Of a stretch of 64,000 nt of DNA, positions 50,920-60,110 are shown piece after piece. The stretch covers positions 1,046,235-1,110,234 of the forward strand of contig NZ_JAJSLX010000002.1 in assembly GCF_021290925.1 (NCBI RefSeq). The letters are read 5' to 3'. The position numbers and the translations under genes are program-made. This stretch comes from Sessilibacter corallicola. Lineage in GTDB: Bacteria > Pseudomonadota > Gammaproteobacteria > Pseudomonadales > Cellvibrionaceae. Each line of letters begins with the position of its first letter. Positions within the stretch are counted from its first letter, which is position 1. The notes beneath the pieces are model-generated. The model did not search any database. It had not been told where the DNA came from and saw only the letters and a program-made list of their open reading frames with translations.

Positions 50920-51726
50920 CTAGCTACAACTCATTGGATACCCTGGGCCATCTTCGTTATACGCTGTAAGAGCAATTGGTTGAATTTCTGCTTCTGTTGG
51001 TGGTTCTGGGTACCAAACACCAATTTTAGTTGTTGGAATGTTTTTCCAACCCAATTTATTCGGAGAATCAGTAGGTGTATAAGTAAAGTCAGACGATATT
51101 TTAAATCGCAGTTGAAAGTTAAATGGGTTTTGCCAGCCTAGGTATTTAGTTAATATTGGTGTAGCATTTCCTGTTTCATTAGACGCTTTTATTAGTTCTT
51201 CGAAAAATTCTGGATGACTCCAACCGACACTGACAGCTCTAAGAATAACACCTCCAAAATCCAGAATCGATTCTGGCGATTCACCTAAATCGGTGGGCAG
51301 TGCTTCCATCATAACGTCGGAATCATCTTCTTCTATTTCTTGTGTTGGCCCAAATGGAGTAGGGAATAGTAAATAATATTGAGCCAATGCGTGGGCAAGT
51401 TGATTTGGTTCTATATTAGGCTTTGCTGGTAGTGTTAACTCCATATGGTCCATAGGACCAACCCAGCCTTGTACCAACTCAGGGTTCCACAGGACATGAT
51501 TATTCGATTGTTCACTTCTGGTTACCGAAAATTCAAGATGAGTCCAGTTAACCGAAAATCCAGGGACCTTACTTTGAAAAAAAGGAAACAGGTCCTTTCC
51601 GCTAGTGAGGTGGTCCCTAAACATGCGTCCTTCATCGGAATTTTCCCAGGATTTTGTTAAACAAAATAGATAAGCAAGCCTCAATTGCATCATTGAGTTC
51701 TTTGTGTTCATTCTCGGTGTGTGCAT
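50920..51726 (-). CDS. Candidate two-part TOMM precursor peptide (268 aa)
   Basis: Starts at ATG 51726 with AAGGA 7 bases upstream. Two halves have similar openings: 'LRLAYLFCLTKSWENSDEGRMF' (15-36) and 'LRAVSVGWSHPEFFEEL' (162-178), resembling the nitrile-hydratase-like leader of TOMM precursors. They are joined by an acidic linker (EIEEDDSDVMMEALPTD). The C-terminus 'YNEDGPGYPMSCS' offers Ser-Cys-Ser for heterocycles. Burkholderia BMA_0021/0022-type two-chain precursors occur with the same partner genes; here both chains would be in one protein. Its place between the kinase and amidohydrolase fits. Alternative: an unmodified accessory protein. Confidence 0.6.
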   Translation of the reverse strand: MHTPRMNTKNSMMQLRLAYLFCLTKSWENSDEGRMFRDHLTSGKDLFPFFQSKVPGFSVNWTHLEFSVTRSEQSNNHVLWNPELVQGWVGPMDHMELTLPAKPNIEPNQLAHALAQYYLLFPTPFGPTQEIEEDDSDVMMEALPTDLGESPESILDFGGVILRAVSVGWSHPEFFEELIKASNETGNATPILTKYLGWQNPFNFQLRFKISSDFTYTPTDSPNKLGWKNIPTTKIGVWYPEPPTEAEIQPIALTAYNEDGPGYPMSCS

Positions 51727-51752
51727 TGTTTTTCCTTGATGTGGTGTTGTTT

Positions 51753-54700
51753 TTAGTTGAAAAATTTATTGATTGAATTGTTCAGTGATTCGTATTTTTC
51801 AAATTTTTTGTTTAATTTTTCTAAGCGTCCGCAGAGGTTGTTGTTTTCAATGTAAGATGGTTGCATGTGTTTAAAATATTTTAATGTTTCATATTCAATT
51901 AGTGATGCTTTTTGTTTGGTGGCCATTGATAGTGAATTTGATAGAATTAATTCGATATCTTTAGTGAATTTACTTTGTTTTTTATATTCACATAACGCTA
52001 AGCAGTTCATTGAAATAGGTAAGCAAGATTTCTCGTTTGCTTTTTCTACGACTTTAATTGATTCCTTGATTAGATTTAATGCGACTGAGGTCTTGCCATT
52101 TAATAAATACTTCTTTGCTAAAAAGTGAGAATACCAACCTGTAGCAAATGCATGACTGTTATACATCAGATCATCTAAAGCTTTGTGTGATACTGATAGG
52201 TCGTTCGTTGCTGAAAAGTACAAGCACGCTATAAATTTCTCATAGAAAATAGGATTGTCTACATCGTGGTGATTGTTGTAGTAGTTTCTACAAACCTCTA
52301 TGACACGATTTTCAAAGCCTAGCATGTAATTGCATAGCGCTAAAAATACATATGCTATTGTTGTCGATATGGGGGATGTGATTTTAGGGTTAGATTCACA
52401 GTAATCAACTGCATTCTCAACACTTTGAATTGCTAACTCTATTTTTCCTATATGTAGATAAGACAAAGAAGCCAGCGCTAAACTATGGGGTTTAACATCA
52501 AATCCGTATTCCAATGATAGAATTTTGTGGTGTTCAGGTTTGTATAATGAAAGGGTTTTATTAAACCCTTCAATTGACAAGTCTAGGTCGCCATCGAACA
52601 TATAAGCTTGTGACAACCCAGATAAAACCAGTTGTTCAGTAATTACATCTTTCCTTTCAATGGCCTTTTTTACTAGTTTTTCCCCATAGGATCGAGCTTC
52701 CTTTCTCAACGTATGGTGGTGATAGACTAAGAATTTATTCCATTCTCTTTTATAATTAAGAGTTTCTAGATATTTCTTTTCATCGCTGGAGAGTTTGTTT
52801 GTTAAGTTGTCATCTATGTCGGCGATTTTGTTGAGCCATGTATCGAGTTCTTTAGAACCGTAACCGTTTATCGATAATTCTGCTGGCAAGAGTAGTGAAA
52901 GAACTGACACATTATATTTCAACTGAACCAACTGATCTTCAATATGATCAATCCAAGAAAGTACTTGGTGACCAAATTCGACAAGTTCCACGTTAGCAAA
53001 TGTGTTTGTTTGGGCAGAGAAATAAGTATCGGCAAGTTCTACTGCGGTTTCGAATTTACCAGCTTGGGAATAGTGGGTAGCAATACGTTGTACGTTATCC
53101 CGATAGCCAGTGTGAGTTTGCATGGCAATTGCGATATTATCGTGTATTTCAGTTAGTAGCGTTTTAGGTGTCGATTGATAAGCAACATCTCGAATTAAAG
53201 CATGTTTAAATAAATAGATTTCATTGCCTAAAATACGTTGACGGTAAATGACTTCTTGTTCAATAAGTTCTTGTAGTTGAATTTGAATGTTTTCTTCTGA
53301 GGTACTCATGCTGCAAGTGAGCAAGCTATAGCTAAATTCTCTTCCTATAGCGGAGGCAAACTGTGCAGTTTCTAACGATTGCGTTAAATTGCTTAGTTTC
53401 TGCTGAAGTGATTCTTGTAAGCTTCCTGGCAGCAGATTTTCATTAAATTGCTTATTAAAACTGATCTGATTATTGATGACAGAAACTAATTTCTTGTTTT
53501 GTAGCATCAATATCAGTTCGTCTAGGAAAAGCGGTATCCCTTCGGATTTCGAGATCAGTGTATTGACCACGCTTTCAGATACCGATTGACTGTTGAATCG
53601 GTTATTTATGAATACCTTATTGGTTGCTTCGTCAAATCGTTTGACTTTAATTTCTGAGAAATAATCGTCAGAAAGTTCGGAATGCTCCGAAAGCGGATTT
53701 CTAGATGAACACAGTAAGTACTGTTTGTTTCCGTTGTTATTCTGTTGTATTGAGAGATAAGCCAAAAATTCTAAACTGGTTGGGTCTGCCCAATGGAGGT
53801 CTTCACAGATATAAATAGCTTTGTCGTTATCATCTGATAAGCGTACTAAGATAGTGCTTACTACCTTAAACAAGATGGACTTTTGTTGGTCTGGCGGTAA
53901 TGGTTCGCGCTGGTCAGGCTCAATATCTACAGAAATATTCATCCAGCTACAGCTTAATAGCATGGACGAGTAATAATCTTTTGGTGAAAGCTCTTTTACA
54001 ACAGCGGAAATGAATTCGATTTTATCGTGACTACTACTGTAGGTTTTATCGAGACTTTGGGTAATATAATCGATAAATGGTTGTAGGGCGTTGTGTTTGT
54101 TTTCGGGTAAAAATTGAAACACCAGTTGCTTGATTGGAAAGGTGAGTTTTTTTATCTCGGCAAGTAACCTTGACTTCCCAACGCCAGCTTCTCCACTGAA
54201 AAAGAAGTTTTTGCCAGTGTCTTTATTGATGGCTTCAATTACATGGGATATTTCTTGATCGCGACCAATAAAGTCTGTGGCATCATAGATTGCTTTACCG
54301 AGACCGAGTGCTTCAGTGGAACGTTCGCCAATTATGGTTTTACACGTTTTTTTGACACCGTTAAATTGTTCGTAACTTACTTGGCTTTGCTCGATAAAGA
54401 CCTGTTTTGCAACGAGCTCTGCGAATTCTGATGTGCACAATATTTCATTTTTCGGAGCTTTACTGCATATTTCTAATGCTAGATTGGCCACCATGCCAAC
54501 TGGAATAGAATTATCCGATAGCGACATAATACCGGTGTGCATACCCACTGATAAAGAAAACTGTAAACCTCTTTTTTGCGTCAAAAGTCTGTTTTTATTT
54601 TGAATATCGCACAGTATTTCCAGAGCAGCACGTGCGCAAAGGCGGCTGTCATTATCACTACTACTGGGGTAACCAAAATAAAACATTGATATGTTTCCAA

Positions 54701-55850
54701 GCTTGCCAGAGCTATAACCTCCATAACGAGCAGCTAGGTCAGAACACAAGTTATTTTGATCTTCTAATAAGGTTGTCAGAACTTCTACATCTGTTGTCGA
54801 CTGATCTGTATGGATATTCAGAGAAAAACACAATACACAAATTTGTCTTCGTTCTGTTAAATTGGTGTATTGAAAAGATATTAATTGGGTCTCATCGATG
54901 TCCGTTTGGTGGGTAATGGAATCCGGCGAATATTGATTGGTTGAATTTGCAGGGTGAATGTCACCAACGAGTGTATTGACATTAATATTTTTTAAATCAC
55001 TGTAAACTTGAACGGCGTTACCATAGCGATCATACCGGTTTTTTATCAGTAGTTTTCTCAATAATTCGCCGAGTGGGTGACTGATTAATGCGGTTGGTAG
55101 GGGAATACTGTTGGCGGCGAGTTGCTTATGAAATATTGACGCGAGACTTGAGCCTGAAACCGCAGGTCGACCCGTCAAACATTCAATAAACACCAAAGCC
55201 CATACATAAAGATCGCTCTTATCACTAACAGGCTCTCCTCTCAATTGTTCTGGGGAGCTGTATGACGGCGTACCGAGTGTCTCTTGCGTGAGAGTTAAAC
55301 TTTGATAATCGTCATGCTTTGCATCACTTGAGATTGCACCAATTCCAAAATCCAATACTTTTGCGTGTATTTGCGCGCCAAACTCCACGAGCATAATATT
55401 TGCGGGTTTAATATCTCGATGGATGATGCCCTTCGAATGAGCATAAGAAAGCGCATCCAATACTTGCATCATAAGTTCTGCAGTTAACGCAGTACTCATC
55501 GAACCGTGTTCAAGCAGATAATCTTTTAACGTAACACCCTCTATATATTCGTAGATGGCAAATAGATGTTGGTCATCGGTTTGGCCTTTATCGAGTAATT
55601 TCACAATATTGGGGTGATTCAGTTGGCCGCAGAAATCGGCTTCGCGTTCGAATCGGTCAATGTAACGTTGTTTTTGTTCTATTGAACTGGTTGGCTTGAT
55701 GGTCAGAAATTTTACGGCGACGTATTGATTAGTGGCAGTATGCAAAGCTTTAAAGACTTCGCCAAAACCACCTTCTCCAATTTTTTCTAGAATTTCGTAC
55801 CTTCCAGAAAGTAGTGTTTTATCCTTTATAAAAGAAAGTTGATTCGTCAT
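51753..55850 (-). CDS. TOMM-system kinase / cyclase-homology / AAA ATPase protein
   Basis: 1365 residues, close to the approximately 1350 of the TOMM kinase/cyclase fusion family. Order: Ser/Thr kinase (1-290; 'GEGGFGEVF', 'HRDIKPANIM', 'DFGIG', 'GTPSYSSPEQL'); class III cyclase homology (about 325-500; 'ERRQICVLCFSLN', 'SVGMHTG') in which the first metal Asp is replaced; AAA ATPase with 'GEAGVGKSR' (about 555); then a long TPR-like helical tail. First gene of the minus-strand operon, 26 bases before the precursor. Likely senses a signal and controls production, rather than catalysing ring formation. Confidence 0.85.
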   Translation of the reverse strand: MTNQLSFIKDKTLLSGRYEILEKIGEGGFGEVFKALHTATNQYVAVKFLTIKPTSSIEQKQRYIDRFEREADFCGQLNHPNIVKLLDKGQTDDQHLFAIYEYIEGVTLKDYLLEHGSMSTALTAELMMQVLDALSYAHSKGIIHRDIKPANIMLVEFGAQIHAKVLDFGIGAISSDAKHDDYQSLTLTQETLGTPSYSSPEQLRGEPVSDKSDLYVWALVFIECLTGRPAVSGSSLASIFHKQLAANSIPLPTALISHPLGELLRKLLIKNRYDRYGNAVQVYSDLKNINVNTLVGDIHPANSTNQYSPDSITHQTDIDETQLISFQYTNLTERRQICVLCFSLNIHTDQSTTDVEVLTTLLEDQNNLCSDLAARYGGYSSGKLGNISMFYFGYPSSSDNDSRLCARAALEILCDIQNKNRLLTQKRGLQFSLSVGMHTGIMSLSDNSIPVGMVANLALEICSKAPKNEILCTSEFAELVAKQVFIEQSQVSYEQFNGVKKTCKTIIGERSTEALGLGKAIYDATDFIGRDQEISHVIEAINKDTGKNFFFSGEAGVGKSRLLAEIKKLTFPIKQLVFQFLPENKHNALQPFIDYITQSLDKTYSSSHDKIEFISAVVKELSPKDYYSSMLLSCSWMNISVDIEPDQREPLPPDQQKSILFKVVSTILVRLSDDNDKAIYICEDLHWADPTSLEFLAYLSIQQNNNGNKQYLLCSSRNPLSEHSELSDDYFSEIKVKRFDEATNKVFINNRFNSQSVSESVVNTLISKSEGIPLFLDELILMLQNKKLVSVINNQISFNKQFNENLLPGSLQESLQQKLSNLTQSLETAQFASAIGREFSYSLLTCSMSTSEENIQIQLQELIEQEVIYRQRILGNEIYLFKHALIRDVAYQSTPKTLLTEIHDNIAIAMQTHTGYRDNVQRIATHYSQAGKFETAVELADTYFSAQTNTFANVELVEFGHQVLSWIDHIEDQLVQLKYNVSVLSLLLPAELSINGYGSKELDTWLNKIADIDDNLTNKLSSDEKKYLETLNYKREWNKFLVYHHHTLRKEARSYGEKLVKKAIERKDVITEQLVLSGLSQAYMFDGDLDLSIEGFNKTLSLYKPEHHKILSLEYGFDVKPHSLALASLSYLHIGKIELAIQSVENAVDYCESNPKITSPISTTIAYVFLALCNYMLGFENRVIEVCRNYYNNHHDVDNPIFYEKFIACLYFSATNDLSVSHKALDDLMYNSHAFATGWYSHFLAKKYLLNGKTSVALNLIKESIKVVEKANEKSCLPISMNCLALCEYKKQSKFTKDIELILSNSLSMATKQKASLIEYETLKYFKHMQPSYIENNNLCGRLEKLNKKFEKYESLNNSINKFFN

Positions 55851-56883
55851 TGTTGATACTTACCGCTGCTTATAAACAATTTAATGTTGCCTAGGGTTTG
55901 AATTACGGTGTGCTAATTGACCCAAAACTTTTTTGGCTAAATAGTTAACAAATTGTTTATTCGAAAAACTGACCATACTTATATAGAGCGTATCTATTGC
56001 TTTAATTGTTGCTCGTTTGATGAAAAGGAATATTCATCGGAAATGATGGTACTGATTGTTATAACAGTAAAACAATTACACTAGATTACCGATTGTCTCA
56101 GGATGAGTTGATTCTATAGGGCATAGCTTCTGGTGTAAGCAAATAACAATAAATGTATGTGACTTTTTTATTGATTTACTTAGGCTACTGTTATTTTTAC
56201 TAGTTTTTATTATCTATGACGATTCTGTTTTTTGATCTTTTTAAGAGAATAGAGGCTGCTTTTTATTTAACGTAAATTTTACTCAATAATTTTTACGCCA
56301 TTCTTATTCGATTGAGTTTTATCCACCCGTTTTCTTTGATGTGTTAGTAATAGCATTATTAAAGTCAGCTGCTATAACTGTAAGCAAACAGCTGATTCTT
56401 TTATTAAAAATTGACCATCAAAATAGTAAAAATTTTATCAAAGTGAATCGGGATGTATGCGTTGAAAGAAGCAGGTTCAGCGTCTAATAGGTTTTGTTAT
56501 ATCTTCCCCAATATGGGGCATTTGCTATCAAATGCTGCCCTCACTTGATCATTATCATTAAATACCTTCTCTCAATAATCTCGGATCGATGTTAGTCCCC
56601 CTTAAATATCTATAGGCGATTCTCATGTAGGTCTCTATGTGTCTGCTTGTTTTTTCGACGTATTGCAAAATTTAGAGGCATATTCATGAAGGTGGTGGTG
56701 ATTGATTTTTGATCTAGTTTAACGGTTTTGTGAAATCCTTATGAAGTATATATTTCAGCCATTTCGTAGGCCGACGCAATCACAATTATTAAAATAACTG
56801 TTAAAAAATAGTTTGACTGGTTACTGTAATGAGGTTATCTTTTTGTACATTCATCGACATAATTGCATTTTTGAGAGAAAAAT
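55851..56883. other. 1-kb divergent promoter region of TOMM locus
   Basis: AT-rich, no gene of convincing length in either direction. It must hold the promoter of the kinase-YcaO operon (left) and of the tautomerase gene (right). A short inverted repeat CCCCAATATGGGG near 56513 is visible (CCCC-AATAT-GGGG). No known operator could be named. Confidence 0.4.
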
Positions 56884-57099
56884 ATGCCACTTATTACCGT
56901 TAAAGTATTCGAAGATGAGCTAGACGCTCAGCAGTCTAAAGATTTAATCGAAAAAATTACCAGCAGTGTTACCGAAGTTACTAGCGAAAAATTACGCGAT
57001 GTAACTTGGGTTGTTATTGAAGAAGTGAAAGACGGCCAGTGGGGTGTTGGTGGTAATGCACTGAGCCTGGCAGATGTTAAGAAATTAATGGCCGAGTAA
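56884..57099 (+). CDS. 4-oxalocrotonate tautomerase family protein
   Basis: 71 residues beginning 'MPLITVKVFEDELDAQQSKDLIEKITSSVTE'; after Met removal the catalytic Pro becomes N-terminal. Length is typical of 4-OT/YwhB tautomerases, which form hexamers and move protons in keto-enol chemistry. GAGA ribosome site. Followed 215 bases later by an AhpD-like gene; both are divergent from the TOMM operon and might belong to it or to a separate detoxification unit. Confidence 0.85.
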   Translation: MPLITVKVFEDELDAQQSKDLIEKITSSVTEVTSEKLRDVTWVVIEEVKDGQWGVGGNALSLADVKKLMAE

Positions 57100-57169
57100 T
57101 TTTTGATAATTGCAGAAAGCTCGGTAAACCCAGAGTTTTCTAATATTAGCAATAACACTTTATTTGATA

Positions 57170-57225
57170 TAAGCCTGGTATTTAGAGTAAACCCGGTATT
57201 CAGATAAACCTGGTATTCAGATAAA
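57170..57225 (+). repeat. Short 17-bp tandem repeat
   Basis: Three units of about 17 bases: AAGCCTGGTATTTAGAGT, AAACCCGGTATTCAGAT, AAACCTGGTATTCAGAT, in the gap between tautomerase and AhpD-like genes. No gene in 57100-57314; function unknown. Confidence 0.6.
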
Positions 57226-57314
57226 TCTAAGTAGCTGAAACAATACAATTATAAATTCGGTTGCTTTCACCTACTCAGTTAAGAGCTCATAAAAAGCTAA
57301 GAAAGGAGAGATAA

Positions 57315-57887
57315 ATGTCACACTTTCCGTTGTTTGAAAAAGACAATGCACCAAAAGATTCTGTTGAATGGTTAGAAAAAGCTGAACAAAACTTCGGCTT
57401 GATTCCAAATGTTGAAAAAGTCATGGCTTTAAGCCCACAGCTTTTGGCTGGTTATACTTTCATGTGGGATGGTTTTAATACCTCTTCACTGGATGAGCAA
57501 GAGCGCCAAGTCGTTTACATGACGGCTAACTTTGAAAACGAATGTAACTACTGTGTACCTTGGCACACTATTTTGGCTGAGCAAAGCGGTTTGAGCAAAG
57601 ACGATATCGAAGCTTTGCGTGGCGGTGGTAAGTTGTCAAACGCTAAGCAAAATGCGTTGAGTGAATTTACTCGTCGTATGATTGCAAATCGTGGTAAAGT
57701 TTCTCAAATGCAACTGCAAGAGTTTTTTGATGCAGGCTACAACGATCAGCAAGCGCTAGAAGTTATTTTGGCTTTGTCTGTTAAGTTGATCAGTAACTAC
57801 ACCAACTCTATTGCTGGTACTCCGCTGGATAAAGAAGCTTCTCACAATCGTTGGAGCAAGCCTCTAATCGAAGAAAAATCTGAGTAA
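57315..57887 (+). CDS. AhpD-like carboxymuconolactone decarboxylase family protein
   Basis: 190 residues; AGGAGA ribosome site 5 bases before ATG. It has the AhpD core motif 'ENECNYCVPWHT' (E-x-x-C-x-x-C-x-x-x-H), which in AhpD forms the peroxidase disulfide and proton relay. All-helical otherwise. Probable peroxidase or thiol-disulfide protein in the cytoplasm. Link to the tautomerase by synteny; substrate unknown. Confidence 0.85.
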   Translation: MSHFPLFEKDNAPKDSVEWLEKAEQNFGLIPNVEKVMALSPQLLAGYTFMWDGFNTSSLDEQERQVVYMTANFENECNYCVPWHTILAEQSGLSKDDIEALRGGGKLSNAKQNALSEFTRRMIANRGKVSQMQLQEFFDAGYNDQQALEVILALSVKLISNYTNSIAGTPLDKEASHNRWSKPLIEEKSE

Positions 57888-58085
57888 TTAACTCTCTGGT
57901 TTTTCTATCATTTAACTCAGTGGCAATAGTATATTTGTCTACTGAGTTAAATGTTTAAAGATATTTTTTATCTTACTGTTTATATTTATTCTGGTTTTTC
58001 CTTTCTTCTATTTTTTCCCTTTCCCTTCTATCTTTCTTTGTCTGTCTTTTTTGTCTTTTCTATCGCCGTTTTCTATAAGATTTAT
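57888..58085. terminator. Gap between convergent genes
   Basis: T-rich on the plus strand; CTCAGTGGCAATAG...CTACTGAG arms (57918-57947) can form an imperfect stem followed by TTAAATG and may end the AhpD-like transcript. No gene seen. Confidence 0.3.
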
Positions 58086-60110
58086 TTAGGTTTGATTTCG
58101 CTTTACAGTTTTTAATTTAATGATAAATGCTTTAACGTCGTTGTAGAATTGCTGTTCTTCCTCAGAATTTTTTGATACACCATACGTAAATTTTAAATGT
58201 TTATATATCAATTGATTAGCCGTAGTGTTCCAATTTGAATTTGTTTTTTCTACCTGGTCGATTAATACAGTTGGGCATTGCCAAGGCTGACGTAAAACGC
58301 CCGCCGTTTGTAATGTGGTTTCTAACATTGTCCAAGCTCTTTCATGGGGTGTTTGTTGATTGCGGTATTTTTTGTAAAAGTTGAATGCGAGCACCCAAAT
58401 TAACAGCAATGTGGCTATCGCTAAGCAATACACCAGTATATTAATCAGTGAAGCGTATTTATCTGATTGCAATCCTGGGCTGGAAACGTTAGGTCCAGCC
58501 GAATCAGGTTTGTATTCTTGCAACCAGTTTTCCACTGATTTCCACCAGCTTTGACTGTTTTTATTATCCAGTGCAATTTGATTGCTTATCTGCGATTCAA
58601 TACTCTCTTTTGTGGTCTCATTGGATTCGTTTTGCCGACGATTCAGGCTGTAATTTTGATTGGCGGTGAGTAAATCTTTGATATCGAGTTTGGTCCAACC
58701 GAAATTTTTATCCCAAATCTCTAACCAGTGGTGTCTGTGTTTTTGTCGCACCACAACTACTTCGGTTAAGGCAACGGAATCACCACCTCGGTAACCGGAT
58801 ACCATTCTTGCTGGAATGTCTGCTAATTGAACCATTAGCATTGAATGACCAATGATATTTTCCAGTTTGTTGGCCGAATAGGGCGGTTTTACGCCGAGCC
58901 AATCCGGTGGGTTGTTCAGTAAATGAATCAATTGTGTTTTGATAAAATGTGATCGATTAGCAAGCACGGAGTGATCTTGCGCCGCGAAGTCTTCACTCCA
59001 TTGTTGGGCTAACAGCTGCATAGACTCTGCGTGGTTTGGTGGGAGTTCTATGTCTTTGTCGATATCAGGTTTTTTAACCGGCCGAAAACTACCGTCAATA
59101 ACGCTGCTGATGGAGTAGTTAAATTCGGACAGCAATGGTCTTATCGACAACAGTTGTCCGTCTTTACTAATAAAGCTTTCTTGAACGTTGTGCAGTGGAA
59201 GGTCAGGAGCGTACAACCAGTTTTGGCGATTGGCCGCTACTTTGACTTTCAGGCTCACTGGCGTTTTTTGGTATTGTAAAAGCTGCTGGTACTCACCGAT
59301 GTCTCGGTAGGCAGACGACATTCTCTGGGCGCGTGTGGTTCGGTAAATTGAATCAAGCCATTGTCCGTCTTCGTAGCGGTAGCTGACTCGGCCGCGCCAA
59401 TACAGGGATTTCTTACTGGGCGTTGTTAAGCTGAATTCTGCTAATAAAATCACTTTATTCTGCGCTTGTAAATTCGACATCTCACCGTCGTAGTTCTCGT
59501 CGTCCGACTCTTCTATTTTCGAATTCAACTGATGTTCATAGACTTTGATTGGCATGTTAAACGCAATACCGAAATTCCATAATGGTCCTGTTATTCTAGG
59601 AAACAGCAAAAAAATACCTATTGCTAGCGGTAATACCCAAAAGCCTATTTTTAGCGAGTGGAAGCTTTTTTGGTTGAGGTTTTTCTGCGATTTTATAAAA
59701 AATACAATCAGTAAAAACAGTGCGATTAAATGAAGCAGTGCAATCATATTGTTCCAATGCACTAAATTAAGCATCACAGTTAGACTGATTGCGGTGATGT
59801 AAATCCAGCGATCGCGATCTGTGTGCAGTTCGGCACGCTTTAATACGCTGACTAGAGCAATAAATGCGAGAAGTGTGGTCCCGCCAACTAAGGGTTTTAC
59901 AGTAAAAGTGATTAGCGCCAATCCAACAATTAAGCTCACGGAAATAACGAGCTTGTGTTTTGCTCGTATTGCCGGTGAGAAAAACGGATAACTGAGGGAA
60001 AAGAGTGTTAAAAAAAGAATCACAAAAAGCGGTAACGAATGAACGAGACCCAAGATTAACCAAAGATTGAGAAAATCTGGTTTTTTATAGTGTTGAAAAA
60101 TGTTCGTCAT
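58086..60110 (-). CDS. TgpA-like membrane transglutaminase-fold protein, catalytic Cys replaced
   Basis: 674 residues. N-terminal DUF3488-type block of six or so membrane segments (1-170), periplasmic transglutaminase-like domain (about 210-500), one C-terminal membrane helix ('INILVYCLAIATLLLIWVLAF') and a DUF4129-like tail. The region normally reading C-E-H-F-A-S...I-P-A-R is 'LENIIGHSMLMVQLADIPAR', so Leu416 stands where the nucleophilic Cys is expected, while 'HHWLEIW' and 'LDI' keep the His and Asp. It is therefore probably not an active transglutaminase. Last gene of the MoxR-DUF58-TgpA operon, 4-base overlap upstream. Confidence 0.85.
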   Translation of the reverse strand: MTNIFQHYKKPDFLNLWLILGLVHSLPLFVILFLTLFSLSYPFFSPAIRAKHKLVISVSLIVGLALITFTVKPLVGGTTLLAFIALVSVLKRAELHTDRDRWIYITAISLTVMLNLVHWNNMIALLHLIALFLLIVFFIKSQKNLNQKSFHSLKIGFWVLPLAIGIFLLFPRITGPLWNFGIAFNMPIKVYEHQLNSKIEESDDENYDGEMSNLQAQNKVILLAEFSLTTPSKKSLYWRGRVSYRYEDGQWLDSIYRTTRAQRMSSAYRDIGEYQQLLQYQKTPVSLKVKVAANRQNWLYAPDLPLHNVQESFISKDGQLLSIRPLLSEFNYSISSVIDGSFRPVKKPDIDKDIELPPNHAESMQLLAQQWSEDFAAQDHSVLANRSHFIKTQLIHLLNNPPDWLGVKPPYSANKLENIIGHSMLMVQLADIPARMVSGYRGGDSVALTEVVVVRQKHRHHWLEIWDKNFGWTKLDIKDLLTANQNYSLNRRQNESNETTKESIESQISNQIALDNKNSQSWWKSVENWLQEYKPDSAGPNVSSPGLQSDKYASLINILVYCLAIATLLLIWVLAFNFYKKYRNQQTPHERAWTMLETTLQTAGVLRQPWQCPTVLIDQVEKTNSNWNTTANQLIYKHLKFTYGVSKNSEEEQQFYNDVKAFIIKLKTVKRNQT

